This document shows positions 1-12,200 of a DNA stretch of 64,000 nt, one piece after another. The DNA lies in contig OZ026570.1 of the NCBI GenBank assembly GCA_964020155.1, forward strand, positions 2,305,721 to 2,369,720, given 5' to 3'. Each line of letters begins with the position of its first letter. Positions within the stretch are counted from its first letter, which is position 1. Under the pieces are notes generated by a model. That model was given only the letters and a program-made list of their open reading frames with translations, was not told the origin of the DNA and did no database searches. Made by a program: the position numbers and the translations under genes. This DNA comes from Chondrilla cf. caribensis (lineage: Eukaryota > Porifera > Demospongiae > Chondrillida > Chondrillidae).

Positions 1-65
1 ATAATAAATAATAAAATTATTTAATAATGATAAAACAACATATAATATTAAACCAACATACAATA

Positions 66-713
66 TTAAATTAAATTGCCCTCGCTTACTGCGAGATCAA
101 TGGCACTACACTTAGCTGGTTGTCCAGCGGTGGATCTAGCCCCCCTGATAGCAGTGATGGCGGATCTGAGTAAAGAGAATCCTAGGCGGCAACGTAGCCA
201 AGCCATTGTTAGACCGTAAGGCTGTTGGCGCTTTGTTGCAAGCAACGAGGCAAGTCTTTTATAGGCAATGGTGGTTGACTTGCCCATTCCCCCTGTGATG
301 GCAAAGACTAGCGGTGTGAATGAGCCCATTTCAACCTCAGTTACTCTCTCTTCATACGATCTTCTTTTCTCTTTCTCTTGTCTCTGATAGATGGCATCCA
401 AATTGGCATTCTGGTAAGACGGAGCGTTAGGATTAAAAATCCTTACATCGAAAAATGCTCTCTGTTTTTCTGTTCCCCAGAATGCATCGGCACTGATGTC
501 TAAGTGTGCATTATCTTCAGTTTTAGTTGTTTTTCTTCTGAAGGTTTCACCAGATAGACTTTGAAGTTGTGGCTCAATCATGACATTATAGCATACCTCT
601 GACATAATTTCAGCTGTAATGTCCCTAATTTCATTGTGCCTTCTGGTGGGGAATCCACCAGTACGGCAGTCCATGGCATGATTCACAGAGAAAGCGTGTC
701 CACAGGCACACAC
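66..713 (-). mobile_element. 5'-truncated non-LTR-type retroelement, C-terminal coding fragment
   Basis: An open frame of 215 codons encodes a Cys/His start (CACGHAFSVNHAMDC), then RHNEIRD, then LDISADAFWG followed by FFDVRIFNP, and ends with AWLRCRLGFSLLRSAITAIRGARS-like residues. I recognise this architecture from C-terminal regions of reverse-transcriptase-bearing elements common in sponge and cnidarian genomes. The Asp-rich core may be a PD-(D/E)XK-type nuclease, which is an inference from memory. No reverse transcriptase is present upstream (above 713), so the copy is 5' truncated. A second, shorter copy of the same C-terminus lies near 49050-49203 on the plus strand. It is a genomic fossil, not a host gene. 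Confidence 0.6.
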
Positions 714-1233
714 ATTGTAATATATTATATATATTATAATATGATATGAAGGGGAACACTGAATTACAAATTGCGTACATGCATGGCCTGCCTCATAGTA
801 TAATATGTATAGTATTCATATGCACAATATCATTATTATACACACGTGATATGTATGTATGTATTATCATATCACTGTATTAATTATTTACCAATTTTAT
901 GGCCTTAATTACACAGCATGGATCTTGATTCACCGTACCATTAATTATTATGAGTTACAATTATATACAGACTGAGTATTGTACAAGTCAAATATTCTTA
1001 TCTTTAATACCATTATTTATCATTATTAATTTTTACTATAATGATAATAATATTATTTATGAACAATGAGAAATAATTAAAATATATAATATTATATATA
1101 GTGCAGTGATTAGGAATGCAATATATATAATATTATATATTGGGTCTTTTGACAATCATTTTCATGTTTAGTATTTCTGTGTGTTTATTGTGTTAACTTG
1201 TATTCGGTGTAGTTTGTTCTTTCTGTTCTGTAC

Positions 1234-1269
<36 letters not shown>

Positions 1270-2370
1270 ATTATTATTATTATTATTATTATCATTATTG
1301 TGCTGTTGTAGGGAAATTCCCAAAATACCACATATATACAACAATCAGTATAATATATCTATATCTATCTATCTATCTATAAATATATATATATACACGT
1401 AAGGTACATGCATGCAAAAAATATTGATATAGCAAGTTATGATAGTGATAAGTATTATCAATGATCTTTATTGAATGCCAACGACAAATTTGATGCATCA
1501 CACTGTTCATAATAATAATATTATGCTTGTGCCAGTATTATTTACATACTGCACATTAATCTATGTAATATATACTGCATATCAATACTTGTTACGTAAA
1601 CTAATAATAATACTATGAGCCTATTTTGATAGATGATAATCAACCTCTTATTATTATAGTTTGACAGCTGGTGATGTTATTGGTCCTGGTGGGTTGACTG
1701 GATGGCCTAGTGCGCTTTTTAGGGCCCTTCCAATTAAGAGTTAGAGAAATCTACAAAAGATGAAAGTACAAATTACATCATTGATCCTGATATATTATTA
1801 ATTTTGCTAAGTGGAAAATCATCTAACAGTTGTTCAAAATTATATATGACTTAATATTTCCATTTTTGGCTCAAGGGCTATATTTACCACACAGAACCAT
1901 CCAGTCTTGGCTCAAGGGCTATTGTATACTGAACTCACCGATCTCACACATCCAGATAGTCCTTGAGAGGACAGAAAAGATGGAAGTCTATCCTTCTCCA
2001 GAGGTGATGGATAACCTACAACCAATTCACTGCCCAGACGAAAGTACGGATAACGACCCTGTAAAGAATTTAGAAACTCGGTTATGTACACAGCACTGTA
2101 CATAATATTATGATATCACGATGCATTTTAATGACATATGTATCATGCATAATACTTTAAGAGTAATCTGTATAATATGCAGTATTAAAAGTGTGAGGTA
2201 ATATTTGTATTGATGTAATCATTGAATGTAGTAAAATTGGTTGATTGAGATATATCATCAATCAATACATCATATTATACTGATACAGTAGCAAATGTCA
2301 ATAAAACAAAAACAACAGTCCATAAAAGAAAGTACATGCATAGATAGGTTATGGTTACATAATACATGTA
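714..2370. other. AT-rich intergenic DNA, no supported gene
   Basis: The stretch is mostly A+T with many ATTATA/TATAAT runs. A 91-codon plus-strand frame at 1830-2105 has no recognisable motif, and a 16-bp segment (TTGGCTCAAGGGCTAT) occurs twice at about 1866 and 1908. On the minus strand at about 1665-1745 a short open frame ends in HPVNPPGPITSPAVKL and stop. It could be the tail of a decayed element but cannot be placed. The 3' untranslated region of the giant matrix gene must lie somewhere at the right side of this stretch. Confidence 0.5.
1237..1292. repeat. Compound microsatellite (TA)n-(TTA)n
   Basis: An uninterrupted TA run passes directly into a TTA/ATT run. It produces the spurious low-complexity open frame seen across it. 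A (TATC)n tract follows at about 1358-1381. Confidence 0.9.
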
Positions 2371-2872
2371 TTAGATTGAAGGGATCTTCGAATTCCCTTC
2401 ACGGGTGGCAAGGGAGATGTTGTTGAAATCCAAATTGTGATTATGGCTATCAATTACCAGCAGTTCCTTCTCTACACCTGAATTTAATGTACTGTAGCTA
2501 TTACATTATTCGAGTTCAATCAGATCAGAAATTGAAAGTACAGTAACTACAATTATCCGTATTCCAACCTAACAAATTTGTAAACATCTAACAAGAATTA
2601 TTTCATTGAATTGATACCAAATGTATGTGAGCATATTTTCACATAACATTATATCATTTCTGTGAAATGGCAATTGCATTGCACTTTACATTCCAATAAT
2701 ACTATTTTTGCTAATGGTTGAATCTCTGCAACTGGGTTCTTCATTGCAAAATTGAGGAATGAAGAGCTTGTGATTAAATTGATAAAAATGTCAAATGATT
2801 AAATGTTTGCAAATCCAAGGTAGAACTTTTGTTAGATTTGTGAAAATTAACACACATACGGTACATGCTTAC
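2371..2872 (-). other. Unresolved 3' end of the giant gene
   Basis: The last certain exon ends ACG|gtaagc at 2873, a good donor in phase 0. Reading through it stays open for about 33 more codons to a stop near 2775. A second candidate, a 35-codon frame ending at 2371 (ELLVIDSHNH, LATREGNS), has a good acceptor (attaaattcag) but the wrong phase. Neither completes a laminin G fold convincingly. Confidence 0.3.
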
Positions 2873-3277
2873 CGTCTTAATGAAATTCATGTTGTTGACA
2901 TTAATGGACAAGGAGGAACGATTATATTTCACCACTAGTGTATACCATACATTCCCTTCATACTGTCGATCCGTCCTGGTACAAAATTACAAGGAAAATT
3001 AAAATTAATGATGAGTATTAATGGGTTACATGTAACCATTACCTGATGGTGATCACATTTCTGCCTGTTTTCGCATAGGCAACAATAGTTGCATTCTCTA
3101 AGGTGACATATAATACATCTCCTGAGCCATCCACACGCTGAGAAATGAACAACACACTGCCGTCTACTTGGCTGCTGTCGAAACGGAAGACAAGAGTAAC
3201 TCTTAAGGATTTCAGCTGTCCTTCTTCATTTTGATACACAAGGTACGAATCCCCGCTCAGGCGAACACCATCTTGCT
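2873..3277 (-). CDS. Laminin G-like domain, two exons
   Basis: Exon 3043-3277 follows the last EGF exon with matching phase and encodes QDGVRLSGDSYLVYQN, LRVTLVFRFDSSQVDG, VLFISQRVDGSGDVLYVTLE and AYAKTGRNVIT. Exon 2873-2975 continues RQYEGNVWYTLVVKYNRSSL and INVNNMNFIK. The order (Y-beta strand, LxFxFxTxxxxGxLLF-like, LYVxLxxG, W-hTVxxxRxxxxLxVN-like) matches laminin G/TSP-N domains of laminins, neurexins and usherin-like proteins. The final strands of the fold are not found before the end of the second exon, so at least one more exon is expected. Confidence 0.78.
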
Positions 3278-6200
3278 CTGTCAACATAGAAATGTACAAA
3301 AACAATGAGGCTAATATCACAAAAGTGGAATTTTCATCATTTACTTGAGCAGCAGTCGTTTCCACTGTATCCGGCATTGCACAAACACTGTCCTGTGGTC
3401 TAGCATCATTAGATATACAAGGAAAAGTCACTCATAGAGTTCATTCAGAATGAATAAAATAAAATTCAATAATTATGGTGTTCATACCTGATTACAAATT
3501 GTAGATTTAGTTCCTTCAGTACAGCAGCTGCAGTTTTCACAAAACCCTGGTGTTCTTGGACCCCATGTGCCAACTGGACACTCGTTACATTTCCTCCCTG
3601 ATATACCTGGATAACAAGGGCACTGACCAGTGGTCTGGTCACAGCTGGTACCGTTGGCCCCAACTCCATCACAGAAGCATTCTAAATGATAAAGTTGTAG
3701 AATGCAATTCAGAGATTGCAGGGGAAACGAGGACAGCAGTGTTTGCATAACAGTATGTTCCCTTTACAGATCATCTAGATCAACACATGTCATGTGAGGA
3801 TCATCAATAATTGATCTGAATTTCATTGCAATTTAATATAATATTTATTCACTATTGTCCCTGTGATGGTCATGCCAGCATTGTCATTTGTGATTTAATC
3901 ATTATTTGCATAATATGGACAGAAATAATGGGAGTGATAATTAAACGAATTCACAAGTGTAGCAATGCCAGCTTCACCAGCATGGAACCTTGTCAGTACA
4001 TGATCCGTATGTAATAACCCACCTCTGCACTCTCCTGTTAGGGCATTACCCCATGTGCCAGGTCTACACACTTCACAGTGGCGGCCTGCTGTGTTTCCAC
4101 GGCAGTTGCACTCTCCTGTTGTAGTGTTGCATCTGTTAGGGTCACTGGGGTTCACATTGCCATTACAAAGGCACAGGGAACAGGGTACACCAGATGAAGG
4201 GTCTCCAAAATACCCGGGAGCACACCTTTCACACTGCTTCCCATCAAAGCCCACGGGACATCCAATACATTCGACTGAGTTGTCCTCTCCCACAACACAG
4301 TTGGAGCTGAAGGACCTGTTGGAGCCAGGTTCTCCAGGGCATGGACACTTTGAGACTGGATGGGCTATCAAACAATGAAATGACACAATAATTGTATATT
4401 ATAACCAGATGATGATAACAATTATAAACTGATATCCGATATAACTACTCATAGACCTAAATGTTACAATACTACTTGCTTTATATGCGTAACCTGGTTA
4501 GTACATACTTCTGGTTGGGACACATACACTTCAATCACACTCTAGCTAATGTACATAAGTCAACCAGTACTGATAGTAAATATTCATGAAAAATACTCAT
4601 CAGTTACTCTTTTAGATACATACTTACTAAGCCAGTTGGGCTTACTGTAGTTTGTCTACAATGTGTACAAGGTAGAAATAGCTAACCTTTTCCCAATTGC
4701 ACATTGCTGAGTTCACCAGTAAGGTCAAAGGTCAGGCGATCCACAAATCCACCAATTCTTGCTTCGGAATGACTAACTGTTAAAATAGAATTGTTGTAGG
4801 AAGGATGGTCTGGGTCTTGGCTTGGTTTGTAGAAAAAATTCAATTTCAAGGAATGGGTGTTCATAAGAGTCTCAAAGGAAGTGCTCCCATATATGTAACC
4901 AGTAGCTATCTCATTTAAGTGGAATACAAGTTGATTATTGGGGGCTATGCCTCTGTAATAGAAAGGTAGTCGACCAGTTGCTCGAATGAGGTACACTATT
5001 CTTTCTGCTCCGTCTTGTTCCTGGAGTCTCCTAGCTGAGTGGTGTAGTGTAAGGTTGCCATCGAGACCAAACGAGATATGTGCACTTCCATTAAAGATGC
5101 CATCAGCTAAAGACAGCCCAGAGGTGTTACAGACGCCACCGTTTAACAGCCACATGATATGTGGAGAAATCAATGGCATTAATCTAACGTAATCATTTAA
5201 ACACAACTTAGTTCCCAATTTCAGTTTCATCATAGCAGTCACCTTGCCACTGCCAACTTTCACTAGTTCGATAGGAGTTCTAGGGATAGTGTGTGTGCCA
5301 TTTATGATGCCACTCAAAATAATGCCAACTGGTACTTCACAGGGCGATAGCGAGCAGTCGCAAACCACAGGCAATTGGTTACAAGAATTAAAAGTGAAGA
5401 ATTTGAGGAAATTCTTGATAGCATTACAAGCTTTAGTGATATCTTCTTGTGCTGGAGAATAAGGATATAACAATTGTATATAATCTATATCTAACAATCT
5501 ATAGGGTTTTCATCAAATACTATGTAGCAAGTGTTATGTAAATACAGACTAGCAACTCACCAGGTACATTCTTTTCTTCGATTACTTCCAGAAAATCTTT
5601 AGCTACATTGTCCTCAAGAGATTTGTTCACTTTTAGATGGAGTCCGGTTAGGGGAATTTGAGTAGAACTGTTGAAATCACAAACTCTGAATACTGCTGGG
5701 AAAGGAGAGTTCTCTGATGTCCCACCAGTGATACCCAGTGAAACCAAATAGAAGCATTCACTAACAAACCTCAAAAGAATGACATCTTGTACATATTTAA
5801 CATGGTCAATACTTAATACTGTAAGATTGTTGGCAATCTCTACAATGATGTTGTGTAAGGACCTGCTGCCAACCTCAAATACCTCATTCCTCACGCTAAC
5901 TGGATGCAGACTACCAACTCCCAAAAGACCACTAAAGTTACCATTCACGACGACACCATCTGACAACCTCCTCAATACTAAGAGTGGAATGCTGGATAAC
6001 AACAAGGACACATTGCCCTCCTCACCAACATTTGTAACCGATATGTTTATGGAGGTTCCTGACACTTCTGCCACAAAGTTACCATTCTCCACCTCACCCA
6101 GATGCTTGAAAATAACACTGATATTACCATCTACACGAAGTGGTGGTATACACAATGGATCTATGTCTGCTCTGGGACATTTGAGGGGCATTGGCTTGCA

Positions 6201-9200
6201 CTGCATGTCAACTGACTGGAAGTACAGAGATAAGGCCTGACAGCTGGCAGCCAATAGGTTGTGTTCTGTAAGAGAAAAGGCAAAATTGCAGGAAAACGCA
6301 CATCATGAGTGTAAAGGTACTGTGTAGAAATATACGTGCTGACATACATACCTAGTAAAGGCTTTATATCACTTCCTCCAAAATTGAAGACAGTTGAATT
6401 GTCAACACCCACCCGTGAATCAATGGATAACTCAATAACACCTTCTTGGACACCTCTGCTTTTTGAATATATGTCTAAGATATATACACCAAGGACCCTG
6501 GCATCGTCTTCTCTCAAAAGAATGATGGCAATAGATTCCTTGTCATCTTGACTGTCAAGTTTTAAAACTACAATATTTACTCCACTTTCAGGTTCAAACG
6601 GGGAGACATCTCCTTTAATTTCATTCACAATTTCAAGAATTCTTTTATCTACAACCTTTGTGGTCAGGTTTGTAATCAAATCACCTTCTGCCATCACCAG
6701 ATAGGGAAGATCAGCAGTGTTGGTGCTGTTAACTACCTTCAAAATGACAAGCAAGGGTATCAGAGAGATGGGAACCACATTGGGTTGTGGAGAGTATTCG
6801 TTGTCAGGAGGTGAGATTGTGAAAATAATGCTGCCAGTTCTGAGATCCAGTTTTCCTATTCCTTCACTAACATTACCTTGTACAGTAGTCAACTTCAATT
6901 TGAAAATTGCTAGGATTTGACAGAAAGAGGAATGTAAATACTTACAGAAAAACAATAACAAGAAAACAACAATAATGTAATCACAATCCTAGCTATATTA
7001 TTACTAGTACTTCACGTATGACATACAACAATACAGACATAGTAACAACATATGTTAACTGAAAAGATAAATACATTCTCTACTTAATTAAATACTTGGA
7101 AATAGAGAAAGCTACGATGAAGTTTACCTGTTCCAACATCTGGACAACAGAGTGTGGATTCCAGAGGACAGGAAGATGGAAGAGTGCTACAGTCATTTCC
7201 CAACCTCAGCAAATACTTACTGTAACCACAACAAATATCCAATTTTGTGTCTGAATCTGAGGAATAAGTAATTAAAAAATATTGCTTCAGTTATATTATA
7301 TATAGAAACATGATGGTTACAACAAAAGGCTCACCTAAAGGAGATGTTTCTGTCAGATCCAAGGTCAGAGTAGTGGTATTCTCAACTTCTGTCACAGACA
7401 CACTCACATTCGATAGGTAACCTTCTTCTGGAATACTCGTACTGTTAGCTACACGAATCACATACACTGCTATAGGTTCTTCTTTCCCATCTACAAATAC
7501 AACCAGTAGTACAGCATCTATCTTGCCATCGGAATCAGTGTCCACTGGAAGGACAGACACTTTTCTCAAATCTTCCAATTCCAAAAGAATGACTTCTCCT
7601 GTGCTTGTCACATACGTGGACACCAACACGGAAGGTGGAGGAGACTGACTGGATATGGTAGTGTTAACGTTGGTGGATGTTCCGTTCTCTCCAAACACTA
7701 CACCCAATACACTTGACGGAAGAGCACCTGGAAGTAGATCGCTGTCTCCATCATCGTCCAATAGCAGTAGACCCAGGAGGGGTGGAACAGATACACCGGT
7801 GGGTGGAGCTTCGTCTTTTGGGTGTGTCACTGTTACTCTGTCTTCTTTCACGCTAAATGTAGTAAGACCAGTCCCTTCTGTCACATTTCCAGAGACAACG
7901 GATGTCACTAGATGGAGTGAAACAGATATGCTTCGTGAAAACGGCTATAATCAAATACTAAAATGGAGGGAGCTCACCTTTTCCCACACCTGGGCAATGG
8001 AGTGTGGATTCCAGAGGACAGGAAGGTGGAATAAGACCACAGTCTTCTCCCAACACAAACAAATAGCTACTGTAACCACGACAAATACTCAATATTGTAT
8101 CTGGATCTGGAGAAATAAAGATTACATAAATATTTCAAGGTTCACACATTCACATGGAATTAGCAACTGAAATAAAGATTGTTACCAAAATGGGCTCACC
8201 TAAAGGAGATGTTTCTGTCAGATCCAAGGTCAGAGTAGTGGTATTCTCAACTTCTGTCACAGACACATTCACAGTCGATAGGTAACCTTCTTCTGGAATA
8301 CTCGTACTGTTAGCTACACGAATCACATACACTGCTATAGGTTCTTCTTTCCCATCTACAAATACAACCAGTAGTACAGCATCTATCTTGCCATCGGAAT
8401 CAGTGTCCACTGGAAGGACAGACACTTTTCTCAAATCTTCCAATTCCAAAAGAATGACTTCTCCTGTGCTAGTCACATACGTGGACACCAACACGGAAGG
8501 TGGAGGAGACTGGCTGGATATGGTAGTGTTAATGTTGGTGGATGTTCCGTTTTCTCCAAATACCACACCTAATACACTTGACGGAAGAGCACCTGGAAGT
8601 AGATTGCTGTCTCCATCATCGTCCAATAGCAGTAGACCCAGGAGGGGTGGAACAGATACACCGGTGGGTGGAGCTTCGTCTTTTGGGTGTGTCACAGTTA
8701 CTCTGTCTTCTTTCACGCTAAATGTAGTAAGACCTGTCCCTTCTGTCACATTTCCAGAGACAACGGATGTCACTAGATGGAGTGAAACAGATATGCTTCG
8801 TGAAAACGGCTACTCAAATACTAAAATGGAGGGAGCTCACCTTTTCCCACACCTGGGCAATGGAGTGTGGATTCCAGAGGACAGGAAGGTGGAATAAGAC
8901 CACAGTCTTCTCCCAACACAAACAAATAGCTACTGTAACCACGACAAATACTCAATATTGTATCTGGATCTGGAGAAATAAAGATTACATAAATATTTCA
9001 AGGTTCACACATTCACATGGAATTAGCAACTGAAATAAAGATTGTTACCAAAATGGGCTCACCTAAAGGAGATGTTTCTGTCAGATCCAAGGTCAGAGTA
9101 GTGGTATTCTCAACTTCTGTCACAGACACATTCACAGTCGATAGGTAACCTTCTTCTGGAATACTCGTACTGTTAGCTACACGAATCACATACACTGCTA

Positions 9201-12200
9201 TAGGTTCTTCTTTCCCATCTACAAATACAACCAGTAGTACAGCATCTATCTTGTCATCGGAATCAGTGTCCACTGGAAGGACAGACACTTTTCTCAAATC
9301 TTCCAATTCCAAAGGAATGACTTCTCCTGTGCTAGTCACATACGTGGACACCAACACGGAAGGTGGAGGAGACTGGCTGGATATGGTAGTGTTAATGTTG
9401 GTGGTTGTTCCGTTTTCTCCAAACACTACACCCAATACACTTGACGGAAGAGCACCTGGGAGTAGATCGCTGTCTCCATCATCGTCCAATAGCAGTAGAC
9501 CCAGGAGGGGCGGAACTGATACACCAGTGGGTGGAGCTTCGTCTGTTGGGTGTGTCACTGTTACTCTGTCTTCTTTCACGCTAAATGTAGTAAGACCAGT
9601 CCCTTCTGTCACATTTCCAGAAACAACAGATGTCACTAGATGGAGTGAAACAGATATGCTTCGTGAAAACGGCTACTCAAATACTAAAATGGAGGGAGCT
9701 CACCTTTTCCCACACCTGGGCAATGGAGGGTGGATTCCAGAGGACAGGAAGGTGGAATAAGACCACAGTCTTCTCCCAACACAAACAAATAGCTACTGTA
9801 ACCACGACAAATACTCAATATTGTATCTGGATCTGGAGAAATAAAGATTACATAAATATTTCAAGGTTCACACATTCACATGGAATTAGCAACTGAAATA
9901 AAGATTGTTACCAAAATGGGCTCACCTAAAGGAGATGTTTCTGTCAGATCCAAGGTCAGAGTAGTGGTATTCTCAACTTCTGTCACAGACACATTCACAG
10001 TCGATAGGTAACCTTCTTCTGGAATACTCGTACTGTTAGCTACACGAATCACATACACTGCTATAGGTTCTTCTTTCCCATCTACAAATACAACCAGTAG
10101 TACAGCATCTATCTTGCCATCGGAATCAGTGTCCACTGGAAGGACAGACACTTTTCTCAAATCTTCCAATTCCAAAAGAATGACTTCTCCTGTGCTAGTC
10201 ACATACGTGGACACCAACACGGAAGGTGGAGGAGACTGGCTGGATATGGTAGTGTTAACGTTGGTGGATGTTCCGTTCTCTCCAAACACCACACCCAATA
10301 CACTTGACGGAAGAGCACCTGGAAGTAGATCGCTGTCTCCATCATCGTCCAATAGCAGTAGACCCAGGAGGGGTGGAACTGATACACCAGTGGGTGGAGC
10401 TTCGTCTGTTGGGTGTGTCACTGTTACTCTGTCTTCTTTCACGCTAAATGTAGTAAGACCAGTCCCTTCTGTCACATTTCCAGAGACAACAGATGTCACT
10501 AGATGGAGTGAAAGGGATAGGCTTCGTGAAAACAGCTACTCAAATACTAAAATGGAGGGAGCTCACCTTTTCCCACACCTGGGCAATGGAGTGTGGATTC
10601 CAGAGGACAGGAAGGTGGAATAAGACCACAGTCTTCTCCCAACACAAACAAATAGCTACTGTAACCACGACAAATACTCAATATTGTATCTGGATCTGGA
10701 GAAATAAAGATTACATAAATATTTCAAGGTTCACACATTCACATGGAATTTGCAACTGAAATAAAGATTGTTACCAAAATGGGCTCACCTAAAGGAGATG
10801 TTTCTGTCAGATCCAAGGTCAGAGTAGTGGTATTCTCAACTTCTGTCACAGACACACTCACATTCGATAGGTAACCTTCTTCTGGAATACTCGTACTGTT
10901 AGCTACACGAATCACATATACTGCTATAGGTTCTTCTTCCCCATCTACAAATACAACCAGTAAAACAGCATCTATCTTGCCATCGGAATCAGTGTCCACT
11001 GGAAGGACAGACACTTTTCTCAAATCTTCCAATTCCAAAGGAATGACTTCTCCTGTGCTAGTCACATACGTGGACACCAACACGGAAGGTGAAGGAGACT
11101 GGCTGGATATGGTAGTGTTAACATTGGTGGTTGTTCCGTTTACTCCAAACACCACACCCAATATACTTGACGGAAGAGCACCTGGAAGTAGATCGCTGTC
11201 TCCATCATCGTCCAATAGCAGTAGACCCAGGAGGGGTGGAACTGATACACCAGTGGGTGGAGCTTCGTCTGTTGGGTGTGTCACTGTTACTCTGTCTTCT
11301 TTCACGCTGAATGTAGTAAGACCAGTCCCTTCTGTCACATTTCCAGAGACAACGGATGTCACTAGATAGAGTGAAAGGGATAGGCTTCATGAAAACGGCT
11401 ACTCAAATACTAAAATGGAGGGAGCTCACCTTTTCCCACACCTGGGCAATGGAGTGTGGATTCCAGAGGACAGGAAGGTGGAATAAGACCACAGTCTTCT
11501 CCCAACACAAACAAATAGCTACTGTAACCACGACAAATACTCAATATTGTATCTGGATCTGGAGAAATAAAGATTACATAAATATTTCAAGGTTCACACA
11601 TTCACATGGAATTAGCAACTGAAATAAAGATTGTTACCAAAATGGGCTCACCTAAAGGAGATGTTTCTGTCAGATCCAAGGTCAGAGTAGTGGTATTCTC
11701 AACTTCTGTCACAGACACATTCACAGTCGATAGGTAACCTTCTTCTGGAATACTCGTACTGTTAGCTACACGAATCACATACACTGCTATAGGTTCTTCT
11801 TTCCCATCTACAAATACAACCAGTAAAACAGCATCTATCTTGCCATCGGAATCAGTGTCCACTGGAAGGACAGACACTTTTCTCAAATCTTCCAATTTCA
11901 AAAGAATGACTTCTCCTGTGCTAGTCACATACGTGGACACCAACACGGAAGGTGGAGGAGACTGGCTGGATATGGTAGTGTTAACGTTGGTGGATGTTCC
12001 GTTTTCTCCAAACACCACACCCAATACACTTGACGGAAGAGCACCTGGAAGTAGATCGCTGTCTCCATCATCGTCCAATAGCAGTAGACCCAGGAGGGGT
12101 GGAACTGATACACCAGTGGGTGGAGCTTCGTCTGTTGGGTGTGTCACAGTTACTCTGTCTTCTTTCACGCTAAATGTAGTAAGACCAGTCCCTTCTGTCA

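Noticed and set aside
1830..2105. 91-codon plus-strand frame
   Set aside because: No motif, no splice context, and the AT-rich region has an overlapping open frame on the other strand.
2371..2480. Terminal exon encoding ELLVIDSHNH...NSKIPSI and stop
   Set aside because: The acceptor is good, but the phase does not match the preceding laminin G exon, and the sequence does not complete the fold.
8388..8897. Plus-strand frames of 115-170 codons repeated in every array unit (and 88-codon ones between units)
   Set aside because: They lie antisense to exons with consistent splice sites and phase, recur only because the unit recurs, and have low-complexity Ser/Thr/Pro content without a known domain.
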